Shown here: in pieces, positions 1 to 5,942 of the stretch | Layout of the letters: every line of letters begins with the position of its first letter | Position numbering within the stretch: position 1 is the stretch's first letter | Assembly (NCBI GenBank): GCA_031290955.1 | Contig: JAISLJ010000122.1 | Coordinates: 1 to 9,358, forward strand | Length of the DNA stretch: 9,358 nucleotides | Origin: Zoogloeaceae bacterium | GTDB lineage: Bacteria > Pseudomonadota > Gammaproteobacteria > Burkholderiales > Rhodocyclaceae | Reading direction: 5' to 3' | Program-made: the position numbers and the translations under genes | Notes under the pieces: model-generated | The model's input: the letters and a program-made list of their open reading frames with translations, nothing else | Told to the model about the DNA's origin: nothing | Database searches by the model: none

Positions 1-501
1 CATGCGCCCGACCAAATTGAATTGCTGGAAAATGTAGCCGATCCCGGCCCGATGCCGCCGAACATCCCGACTCAAACGCCCGCCGCACTGAATGGCATTC
101 CCCAGGACTTCCACCCGGCAATCGCGGGATTGGCGCGGGCGCGGCAGGAGAGAATGCGAGCCGTGCGCGGACGTGTGGGTTCGTCCCGTGCGCTCCCGCT
201 CGAACGCCTCTTCCTGCCTTTCCTGTGCGCCAATTTTCTGCACCAACCCCGCGCCAACTTCTAGCGGTACGTCTTGATCACATGCGCCAGTATTTTTCCC
301 TGCGCCAGCACCCTGCCATGCGCCAGCATCGCTGGAGATGAGGCCGGAGAGATGGCGCAGGAGGGTGGATTTCCCCGACCCCGAAGACCCGATCAAGGCC
401 ACCATCTCGCCCTCCTGAATCTGGAGCGAAAGATCGAACAACACCTGTTTTGCGCCAAAACTCTTGCTGAGTCCCGCGACCTGAACCACATTGCCTTCCA
501 T
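1..501 (-). CDS. phnC: Phosphonate ABC transporter ATP-binding protein PhnC, 5' part, with internal insertion
   Basis: This is the nucleotide-binding subunit of a phosphonate/phosphate-ester importer (PhnCDE type), acting on the cytoplasmic face of the inner membrane. The frame is open for 167 codons from ATG 501 to the window edge, so the C-terminal half (signature motif, Walker B, H-loop) is not visible. Residues 31-55 hold the Walker A motif GSSGSGKST (38-46), followed by LLRHLSGLI. Residues 129-167 resemble the E. coli PhnC stretch up to the Q-loop (VEVLG, GGRLSRDVRRHRAG, GYIFQQFNLVGR). Between these blocks E. coli PhnC has only a few residues, whereas here residues 62-128 are extra. No stop or frameshift is seen. 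An AGGAG at 510-514 lies 8 nt before the start, and a Pho box lies further upstream. The family call rests on remembered PhnC sequence and is strong; whether the protein is functional is uncertain. Confidence 0.88.
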   Translation of the reverse strand, partial: MEGNVVQVAGLSKSFGAKQVLFDLSLQIQEGEMVALIGSSGSGKSTLLRHLSGLISSDAGAWQGAGAGKNTGACDQDVPLEVGAGLVQKIGAQERQEEAFERERTGRTHTSAHGSHSLLPRPRQSRDCRVEVLGNAIQCGGRLSRDVRRHRAGIGYIFQQFNLVGRM

Positions 502-533
502 TGCAGGCTCTCCTGTGAATGTCACAGGGACGC

Positions 534-567
534 ACTGTATGGAAGATTGGTGACAAAGCCGTGACAG
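534..567 (-). promoter_or_regulatory. Pho box and -10 element of phnC
   Basis: Read on the minus strand, 567-550 is CTGTCAC-GGCT-TTGTCAC: two 7-bp direct repeats separated by 4 bp, the architecture bound by phosphorylated PhoB (consensus CTGTCAT-N4-CTGTCAT). One spacer further on, CTTCCAT at 545-539 could be a weak third half-site. A TACAGT at 539-534 (4 of 6 matches to TATAAT) sits 10 bp after the Pho box, the usual spacing when PhoB replaces a -35 element. The box ends 48 nt before the phnC start codon. Phosphate-starvation induction of phnC is inferred from this. Confidence 0.8.
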
Positions 568-755
568 GTTCTGGATCGCCGCGCCACGCTCGTTTGGCAT
601 GAAAGGGTTTTCTTGCCTGTGATGAACACTTTCAACCAGTACAAGCGCGCCGCAAACGATCCCCTCCCCTTGCGGCTATGTTTCCCAACAATTCCGGCTT
701 GCCGTTTATCCTCTTCGCCTCTCGCCCTGATATTGCGAAGAATTTGAACTGACGC
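568..755. other. Intergenic region between the phnC promoter and the antiporter gene, with one inverted repeat
   Basis: No credible gene is seen in these 188 bp. A perfect 7-bp inverted repeat, GCCGCAA at 649-655 and TTGCGGC at 670-676, encloses a 14-nt pyrimidine-rich loop (plus strand). It lies about 80 bp after the antiporter stop codon and could stabilise or end that minus-strand transcript. No T-run follows on the minus strand, so it is not a classical rho-independent terminator. Confidence 0.35.
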
Positions 756-2012
756 TCAGAACAGGCGGAAAGCGCAGATTGCCATCAGGGTGGGGAGGGC
801 GGCGGCGGCCAGGAGTTTCAGGGGATTGACCGTGCTTCCGGGAAAATTGTGGCCAAGAATGGAAAGGCCCGCCGGATTGGGCGCGTTGGCGATTACGGTC
901 AGCCCGCCACCCGTGACGGCGCCGGAAACAAGCGCGAACTTGAATTCGTCCGACAAACCTTCCACAAGCGTACCCAGGTACGTCAGCGCCGCGTTGTCCG
1001 TTACGGCGGTAAGCGCCGACGCGCCGTAATAGACGGTGGTCGGCCCCATCTGCGACAAAAGCGGTTGCAGCCACCACCCCTGCTGACCGCCCAGAATCAC
1101 AAGTCCGCCCAGAAAGCAGCACACCATCAGGGCTTCGCGCAAAATCAGGCGATTTTGCTGGTATTGCGGATAGGCGTGCGCCAGCACCATGAATGCCAGC
1201 AAAATGCCCAGAAAAACCGGCGGATGATGCGAGAAGAACACCACCAGGAAGAGGATGAACAGGTGCACCACAACCAAGGGCAGCGGCACGTCCCGCTTTT
1301 CCTCGTCCCGCACGGGAATACTGGCCAGTTCCTTCCGGAAAACCCAGGTGACTACGCCTGCGTTCACCGCCACTGCAAGCGCGCTCCGCCAGCCGAAATG
1401 CGTGAGCATGAAGAGCGTGTCCCACTGCCATTTGTCGGAGACCATCAATACGGGCGGCGCGGCAAAGTGCGTCAGTGTGCCGCCGATGGAAACATTGACG
1501 AACAAGACGCCCAATGTTCCGTACATCAGGCGCACGGAAAGCCCTTTGACGTAATAGAGCGCTTGCAACATGATCGCGGCCAGGGTCATCGCCGCCGGTT
1601 CGGTGATGAAGGAGGAAAGAAGCGGCACGACGCAGAGCACCGTAAAATAGGTCGCCAGCGCGGACGGCAAGGGCAGGAGATTCGCCACCAGGCGCACGAT
1701 TCCGGAAGCGAACTGGAGCACCGGCTTGCTCGCCGCGATCACCATGATGACGAACACGAACAACGGTTCCCGGTACTCGCGGGTATCCAGATATGCGACT
1801 GCGGCGTCCTTGCCGCTTGCAAGGCCAATGAAGAGCACGAGAACCATCGCCCAGAAGCCGAACACGAATTCAACTTCGGCAAAGTAGTGCAGCAGCCGTT
1901 CATGCGCGGGATGACGTTTGGCGAGCCGTTCAAAGAAGCCGACGGAAAAGGTGTGCAGGATGGCAATGGCAAACAGCAGGGTGCCAGCGATTTGAACGGA
2001 GGTCGGGTGCAT
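756..2012 (-). CDS. Putative Na+/H+ antiporter, multi-spanning membrane protein (418 aa)
   Basis: The protein is strongly hydrophobic, with roughly ten to eleven predicted membrane segments starting at residues 7-27. A short charged cytoplasmic loop (about residues 232-244, IPVRDEEKRDVPL) divides two halves, as expected for a secondary transporter. Family-like features include the SFITEPAAMTLAA segment near residues 134-146 and the later ALTAVTDNAALTYLGTLV segment, whose acidic and asparagine residues in membrane segments resemble ion-binding sites of the ion transporter superfamily. The sequence resembles proteins annotated as putative Na+/H+ antiporter (the DUF1504-type Pfam family as I remember it); substrate and direction of transport are not established. 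ATG 2012 is the most upstream possible start, because an in-frame stop lies at 2097-2099 and no start codon lies between. The ribosome binding site is weak. The gene appears monocistronic. Confidence 0.8.
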   Translation of the reverse strand: MHPTSVQIAGTLLFAIAILHTFSVGFFERLAKRHPAHERLLHYFAEVEFVFGFWAMVLVLFIGLASGKDAAVAYLDTREYREPLFVFVIMVIAASKPVLQFASGIVRLVANLLPLPSALATYFTVLCVVPLLSSFITEPAAMTLAAIMLQALYYVKGLSVRLMYGTLGVLFVNVSIGGTLTHFAAPPVLMVSDKWQWDTLFMLTHFGWRSALAVAVNAGVVTWVFRKELASIPVRDEEKRDVPLPLVVVHLFILFLVVFFSHHPPVFLGILLAFMVLAHAYPQYQQNRLILREALMVCCFLGGLVILGGQQGWWLQPLLSQMGPTTVYYGASALTAVTDNAALTYLGTLVEGLSDEFKFALVSGAVTGGGLTVIANAPNPAGLSILGHNFPGSTVNPLKLLAAAALPTLMAICAFRLF

Positions 2013-2208
2013 GATCGAAACCGGAAAGGTGGCGTAGCCCCGTATTCTATCCGGACTCCCACACCTTGCCCAGCCGCAACGCGAACTGATGAAACGCTAC
2101 ACTCCGATCATGATGCAAGATCATAATCATACGGAACGCAACATTTACAAACCATTTGATTGGTCCCTCTCAGAAGAAATGGTTTTTCATTGCCGTCCGC
2201 CAGGACGC
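2013..2208. other. Intergenic region upstream of the antiporter gene, with inverted repeat and weak promoter candidate
   Basis: This AT-richer region separates the antiporter start from the stop of the next minus-strand gene. A perfect 9-bp inverted repeat, AAACCATTT at 2149-2157 and AAATGGTTT at 2177-2185, encloses 19 nt. A tandem TATGATTATGAT on the minus strand (2131-2120) gives two -10-like hexamers. The nearest -35-like hexamer, TTGTAA at 2150-2145, has a poor spacer of 13 or 19 nt, so the promoter call is tentative. The inverted repeat could be a transcript-end hairpin of the upstream gene or an operator for the antiporter gene. Confidence 0.35.
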
Positions 2209-2949
2209 TTACGATTGAATCGACATGATTGCCAAAAAATGGAAACCCTGATGAATAGGGGCGCGATAAATACCTTCAGCATGGAGCAAATGAACAGCAA
2301 ATGCTGAAACTTCCCAGGCATCGACCAGTTCGGCAGGCCATTTGGGAATGATGAGCGGAAGAAAATCCCGCGCTTCACCAAAATCGCGCACTGCCGTGAT
2401 GCGGGTTCGAACATTGGGAAATGTGGTGAAATTCGCCCATGACCATAACCATGTCCGGCTCACACTGGAAAAGGAACCGACACTTTCAAATTCCGCAACG
2501 AGCAAGGATTTGCCGTTTTTTGAAAAAGTCAGCAGACCGGTTTCCTGATCGTATTCCCAGTCGCACCCCTTGATCTTCGCCGCGAGCCGCGCTTGTTTCC
2601 CTTGCAGGAGGGGCAGGTATTCTTCCAGGCATTCCGACCATGCGGCATGCGCTTCCGGCGTCAGGCAATGAACACTTTTCCCCTGCAATTCTTCATAGCA
2701 GTGATGGCAGATGATTTTTATCTCTGGCGCGCTTTCATCATCCCAGTCCCCTCCCGCCGCCTGCAAGGCAGCATCGCATGTATCGCACCACGCATCAGGC
2801 CAGGGCGTTTCTTCCGTGGGGTAGTCGCAGTGCCAACGTTGTTCTGGACGATTTGCCAGATGCTCGCAGATATAAGCGACATGTCCCGCGCCGTGTTGCG
2901 AACAGTGCAGATCATCATGATCTTCGGGAGAGGAATCGGGCATGGGCAT
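2209..2949 (-). CDS. Hypothetical protein with N-terminal cysteine/histidine (probable zinc-binding) region
   Basis: I do not recognise an established function. The 246-residue product has two parts. The N-terminal part (about 11-88) is rich in spaced ligands: C16-x2-H19, C28-x-H30, C55-x2-C58 and C81-H-H-C84. This pattern, with PWPDAWCDTC and CHHCYEEL, suggests a treble-clef or ribbon type zinc site. The C-terminal part (about 120-246) contains GSFSSVSRTWLWSWAN (158-173), reminiscent of uncharacterised bacterial families with a TWxWxWAN motif. It is soluble, acidic at the N-terminus, and has no signal peptide. ATG 2949 is chosen because no start codon lies between it and the dapB stop in this frame; ATG 2943 is also possible. 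It begins 53 nt after dapB and may be read from the same transcript. The ribosome binding site is poor. Confidence 0.7.
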   Translation of the reverse strand: MPMPDSSPEDHDDLHCSQHGAGHVAYICEHLANRPEQRWHCDYPTEETPWPDAWCDTCDAALQAAGGDWDDESAPEIKIICHHCYEELQGKSVHCLTPEAHAAWSECLEEYLPLLQGKQARLAAKIKGCDWEYDQETGLLTFSKNGKSLLVAEFESVGSFSSVSRTWLWSWANFTTFPNVRTRITAVRDFGEARDFLPLIIPKWPAELVDAWEVSAFAVHLLHAEGIYRAPIHQGFHFLAIMSIQS

Positions 2950-3002
2950 TTCAGCAGGCGCCGAATCTCCGTTGCAGGCACATGGCCTTCCACCAGATCG
3001 TC

Positions 3003-3824
3003 TTATCCCCTGAGTCCCAGCACGTCCTGCATGTCGAACAGGCCCGATGTGTGGTCTTTCAGGAAGAAGGCGGCGCGCAGGCTGCCCAGAGCGTAGGGCA
3101 TGCGGCTCCCGGACTTGTGCGAGATTTCCACCCGCTCGCCTGGGCCGCAGAACATCACGGTGTGGTCGCCAACAATGTCCCCGCCACGGACCGTGGAAAA
3201 GCCAATGGTCGTCTCCAAGCGCTCGCCGGTGTGGCCTTCCCGTCCGTAGATCGCGCACTGCCGCAGGTCACGCCCCAGCGCGGCGGCGACGACTTCACCC
3301 ATGCGCAGCGCCGTGCCGGAAGGGGCGTCAACCTTCATCCGGTGATGCGCCTCGACAATTTCCACATCATAGCCATGCGCCAGGATGCGCGCCGCCGTTT
3401 CCAGAAGCTGGAAAACAAGATTCACGCCCACAGCCATGTTGGGCGCGAAGACGATGGGAATGCGCCTTGCCGCCTGCGCGATCTGCGCCTTTCCCGCCGC
3501 GTCGAAACCGGTCGTGCCGATCACGAGCGCAACCTTCGCCGCCGCGCACCATTCCAGATGCCGGAGCGTTCCCTCGGGACGGGTGAAATCAATGAGGCAA
3601 TCGCAATGGGCAAGCCCGGCGGGCACATCTTCCGTCACCCGCACTCCGGAGGGGGGCAGGCCCGCCAGTTCGGCGGCATCACGCCCCAAGGCCGCGCCGC
3701 CGGGCTGGTCGAAGGCCGCGGCAAGGGTGGCGCGCGCTTCCTTCAGCGTGGCTTCAATCAGGATGCGTCCCATGCGCCCGGAAGCGCCAACGATTCCAAT
3801 CCGCAATTTTTGTGTTTTCGTCAT
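3003..3824 (-). CDS. dapB: 4-hydroxy-tetrahydrodipicolinate reductase
   Basis: DapB catalyses the NAD(P)H-dependent reduction step of the diaminopimelate pathway, supplying lysine and peptidoglycan cross-links in the cytoplasm. The 273-residue length equals that of E. coli DapB. Visible landmarks are the Rossmann-fold glycine motif GIVGASGRMG (10-19), GTTGF (103-107), the hinge APNMAVGVNL (127-136) and the catalytic/substrate block EAHHRMKVDAPSGTA (158-172), including H160, H161 and K164. The start at 3824 gives the typical short lead-in before the glycine motif. The ATG follows the bamE stop codon by 1 nt (TGA-C-ATG), which predicts translational coupling and one transcript. Nothing essential is missing. 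Confidence 0.97.
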   Translation of the reverse strand: MTKTQKLRIGIVGASGRMGRILIEATLKEARATLAAAFDQPGGAALGRDAAELAGLPPSGVRVTEDVPAGLAHCDCLIDFTRPEGTLRHLEWCAAAKVALVIGTTGFDAAGKAQIAQAARRIPIVFAPNMAVGVNLVFQLLETAARILAHGYDVEIVEAHHRMKVDAPSGTALRMGEVVAAALGRDLRQCAIYGREGHTGERLETTIGFSTVRGGDIVGDHTVMFCGPGERVEISHKSGSRMPYALGSLRAAFFLKDHTSGLFDMQDVLGLRG

Positions 3825-3825
3825 G

Positions 3826-4344
3826 TCACCACCCCAGGGATTCCAGGAAGCGCCCGAAGATGCCCTTTTCCGCTTCCGGCGGCGGCAGGGGCGGGGCATC
3901 CTCGCCGATATTCCCCAGATCAACCACCTGGGTGCGCACGGGCGGCGTGGTGAGTTCCGTCGCCTCCCCGGCAACGACATCACCCGCGACATGCGTCAAA
4001 TGCCCTTCCGCGTCGAAAAAGACGGAAAGGCGACGGCGCGTGGTGGCGTTGTTCTTGCCTTCCTGAAGGCGGAAGACGTATTCCCAGCGTTCGCCGTGGA
4101 AGAGATCCGTGAGTACCGGCGCGCCAAGGATGAAACGCACCTGCTCGCGGCTCAGGCCCGGCCGCAACTGGGCGACCATCTCCTGCGTGAGCACATTGCC
4201 CTGTTGCACGTCGATGCGGTATTCGGTGATGACCCGGGGCGCGTAGGAGCATGCGCCCAAGGCCACGGAAAAGCCCAGGATTACCGGGCAGAAAAATGAC
4301 CAGGGAGAGGCCCGGAAGAATGATGGAATGGATGATTTTGCCAT
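3826..4344 (-). CDS. bamE: Outer membrane protein assembly factor BamE (SmpA/OmlA lipoprotein)
   Basis: BamE is a small lipoprotein of the BAM complex, anchored to the inner leaflet of the outer membrane, where it supports insertion of beta-barrel proteins. From ATG 4344 the product has 172 residues. It opens with a basic, then hydrophobic, signal sequence ending in a lipobox (LGAC), with C32 as the lipidated residue. The SmpA/OmlA core follows: QGNVLTQEMVAQLRPGLSR, EQVRFILGAPVLTDLF and ERWEYVF, and the tail is proline/acid rich. A GTG at 4380 would add 12 residues before the signal peptide and is less likely. It is divergent from fur and coupled to dapB, an order common in betaproteobacteria. 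Confidence 0.94.
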   Translation of the reverse strand: MAKSSIPSFFRASPWSFFCPVILGFSVALGACSYAPRVITEYRIDVQQGNVLTQEMVAQLRPGLSREQVRFILGAPVLTDLFHGERWEYVFRLQEGKNNATTRRRLSVFFDAEGHLTHVAGDVVAGEATELTTPPVRTQVVDLGNIGEDAPPLPPPEAEKGIFGRFLESLGW

Positions 4345-4458
4345 GGGGGCGACCAGAGGATTTTGAAAGGTTCCGCACACGTTATATCATACCCGAAAGA
4401 CGGCGTTCGTTTTGTATTGTCCGGTGTGCCTTTTGGCGCCATGTTCTGAAGGAAATTC
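4345..4458. promoter_or_regulatory. Divergent promoter region of bamE-dapB and fur
   Basis: These 114 bp separate two divergently read genes. On the minus strand TATGAT at 4391-4386, within TATGATATAAC, is a good -10 element for bamE, about 42 nt before its start codon; the matching -35 is weak. The same AT-rich segment reads TATCAT on the plus strand and could serve fur. A TATTGT at about 4416-4421 is an alternative -10 for fur. No convincing Fur box (NATWAT repeats) was found, so autoregulation of fur is not supported by sight. Confidence 0.5.
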
Positions 4459-4917
4459 ATGTCCAACACCCAAAATCTCCGGGATCGGGGTCTCAAGGCC
4501 ACGCTTCCCCGCATCAAGATCCTCGAGCTTTTCGAAAAGAGCGAACTGCGCCACATGGGGGCGGAAGACGTTTATCGTCAGCTCATCGCCGAAGGTCTCG
4601 ACATCGGACTTGCCACCGTGTACCGCGTGCTTACGCAGTTTGAGCAGGCAGGTCTGCTGGAACGGCACTTCTTCGAATCCAGCAAGGCGGTGTTCGAGAT
4701 CAACGAGGGGCATCACCACGACCATCTGGTGTGCACCGACTGTGGCTGCGTCGAGGAATTCTACAACCCGGAAATCGAGAAGCTGCAAAAGAAGGTGGCC
4801 TCCGAGCGCGGTTTTGAAATCCAGGAGCATGCGCTCTATCTCTACGCCAAATGCACCAAGTCCAACTGCCCCAACAAGGAAGCGAAAAAGCGACCGCCGC
4901 CGCCGCACCTGGCGTAA
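4459..4917 (+). CDS. fur: Ferric uptake regulator Fur
   Basis: Fur is a dimeric metal-dependent DNA-binding regulator that represses iron-acquisition genes when Fe2+ is plentiful. The 152-residue protein has the N-terminal winged helix (LKATLPRIKILELF, HMGAEDVYRQL, IGLATVYRVLTQFEQAGLL; residues 12-67). The metal-binding, dimerising C-terminal domain has HHHDH (85-89), C92-x2-C95 and a second pair C132/C137. Histidine and cysteine placement matches E. coli Fur closely. The basic, proline-rich C-terminal tail is variable in the family. AGGAA lies 6 nt before ATG 4459. The gene appears monocistronic, and its stop codon directly abuts the stop of the convergent gene. Confidence 0.97.
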   Translation: MSNTQNLRDRGLKATLPRIKILELFEKSELRHMGAEDVYRQLIAEGLDIGLATVYRVLTQFEQAGLLERHFFESSKAVFEINEGHHHDHLVCTDCGCVEEFYNPEIEKLQKKVASERGFEIQEHALYLYAKCTKSNCPNKEAKKRPPPPHLA

Positions 4918-5727
4918 TCAGGCGTAGGCGGAAATCATGCTGCCCGCCTTCACCCCGCTCACCCCGATCATGGCGCGGTAAGCGCCCGCGCGGGCTGCGT
5001 GGGCAAATGCCGTGCCGGGTTCATTGCCGCTTTCGTTCGTGGTAGCGGGTGTTTCGTTCGTGCCGAGGGCTGCGTCCGCAGGCGATTTTCCGTCGTTGGC
5101 GGCGGCCTTGGCGCCCGGGAGTTCTGGCTCCGGCGCTTCCGTTTCTGCCGTCGTTCCTTCCGTCCCGGAAGCGCCCTTGGCCTTTTCCATCTGCTGTTGG
5201 GCGATTTCCTGCGCGGCCTCCATCTGCATCTGGCCCGCCTTGGCGGCAACGCTGCGATCCTGTGGCGAAGGATCGGGAGGAGCCAGCGCGGCGGCGCGGA
5301 TGCGGGCCGCCCGGCGCAGGGTTTCCTCCGGCGTCCGGCCCTTGGAGGTATCGATCCCGACTTCCCCGCCCACCACGTAGCGTTGCCCATCCGGCCCGGT
5401 GGTGAATTCGTAGCTGGGACCGGAAGTGATGAGACCCTGCCCTGCCGCAATGTGCATCTGCTCGTGCTGCCGCACCTTCCGGTCCGTCGTCTTCAATTCC
5501 TCAACCTCGCGCCGCTCTTCCTCCGCAAGGTCGTCCTGCGTGTCCTGCGGACGGCGATTTTCCTGGGCGTCCGTTTCCGTCTCTTGCGCATCCTGGGCGG
5601 ACGTGTCCTGCGGGGGGCGACTTTCCTTCTCCCTCTCCCGCGCCTCTTCGACGGGTAGACGCACGCTCCCGAAGGTTCCATGAACCTGGCCGGGAGAAAG
5701 GAAGCTGCCGGAAATGCCCGCGATCAT
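4918..5727 (-). CDS. SprA-related protein with metalloprotease-like HEQMH motif
   Basis: The 269-residue product matches, as I remember it, the SprA-related family called putative metalloprotease catalytic domain. The core spans about residues 78-175. It has LKTTDRKVRQHEQMHIAAG with HEQMH at 88-92, an HExxH-type zinc signature; YEFTTGPDGQRYVVGGEVGID (106-126), where E122 could be a further ligand; and the helix PEETLRRAARIRAAALAPPDPSPQDRSVAAKA. The flanks are low-complexity: residues 27-77 are rich in Q, E, D and R, and residues 180-240 are rich in A, T, E and P. No signal peptide is evident. Proteolytic activity is not proven for this family. ATG 5727 is the only start after the in-frame stop at 5791-5793; the ribosome binding site is weak. 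It is convergent with fur, with no intergenic base. Confidence 0.8.
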   Translation of the reverse strand: MIAGISGSFLSPGQVHGTFGSVRLPVEEAREREKESRPPQDTSAQDAQETETDAQENRRPQDTQDDLAEEERREVEELKTTDRKVRQHEQMHIAAGQGLITSGPSYEFTTGPDGQRYVVGGEVGIDTSKGRTPEETLRRAARIRAAALAPPDPSPQDRSVAAKAGQMQMEAAQEIAQQQMEKAKGASGTEGTTAETEAPEPELPGAKAAANDGKSPADAALGTNETPATTNESGNEPGTAFAHAARAGAYRAMIGVSGVKAGSMISAYA

Positions 5728-5811
5728 GATCTGTCTGGAGAAAAAAGAACGTTGCTTTATTCTAGTCCGGTTTGGGGAAAACGGGCAGAACTACGGAAGC
5801 GGTCTGTCTCT

Positions 5812-5862
5812 TCATCGCATTTCGGCGGAACTCCGGGATGCGACACTTTTTTCGTGCATCAT
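5812..5862 (-). CDS. Possible 16-residue small ORF with strong ribosome binding site
   Basis: On the minus strand a near-perfect AGGAG (5872-5868) is followed by five T and then ATG ATG (5862-5857), an ideal initiation context and much stronger than those of neighbouring genes. The frame reads MMHEKSVASRSSAEMR and stops at 5814-5812, 84 nt before the start of the SprA-related gene. The peptide resembles no family I know. It could be a leader peptide, a translated small protein, or the remnant of a longer gene. Confidence 0.35.
   Translation of the reverse strand: MMHEKSVASRSSAEMR
5816..5852 (+). terminator. Terminator-like hairpin on the plus strand
   Basis: A 10-bp stem is formed by CGCATTTCGG (5816-5825) and CCGGGATGCG (5833-5842) around a 7-nt loop, with two G-U pairs. 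Six T follow at 5847-5852 after a 4-nt spacer. On the minus strand the two G-U pairs become mismatches, so the structure favours plus-strand RNA. No annotated plus-strand gene precedes it, which suggests an unannotated small RNA or a chance structure. Confidence 0.4.
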
Positions 5863-5942
5863 AAAAACTCCTTTTCTCCCCTGCGCGAGCCTGGCCCGGA
5901 ACGCGGCGCAGGTCAATGCCCCCTTCTGGCTGTCGACGACGT

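Larger units (their letters stand above)
5728..5942. other. Intergenic region holding a short ORF (minus) and a structured, terminator-like segment (plus)
   Basis: These 215 bp lie between the SprA-related gene and the HAD gene, both on the minus strand. No long gene is present. The region contains the 16-codon minus-strand ORF at 5812-5862 and, on the plus strand, consecutive potential hairpins ending in a T-run (5767-5852). It must also contain the promoter of the SprA-related gene unless that gene is cotranscribed from upstream; I could not pick a convincing -35/-10 pair. Confidence 0.4.

Noticed and set aside
283..324. Regular TGCGCC units suggesting a CRISPR-like or satellite array
   Set aside because: The units are only 6 to 8 bp with 10-bp spacers and sit in frame inside phnC; they are better explained as part of the coding insertion.
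849..2126. 425-codon open frame on the plus strand
   Set aside because: Antisense shadow of the membrane antiporter: rich in H, Q and R, as expected when hydrophobic codons are read in reverse.
2105..2131. ATCAT-rich palindromes resembling a Fur box upstream of the antiporter
   Set aside because: They match too few positions of the 19-bp Fur consensus; the ATGAT/ATCAT repeats are noted only as AT-rich promoter sequence.
2950..3258. N-terminal extension of the zinc-protein frame into dapB
   Set aside because: It would overlap dapB by about 250 bp, and its residues are arginine-rich shadow sequence; the cysteine-rich domain begins after ATG 2949.
2778..3953. 391-codon open frame on the plus strand
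   Set aside because: Antisense to dapB, bamE and part of the zinc-protein gene; no family features.
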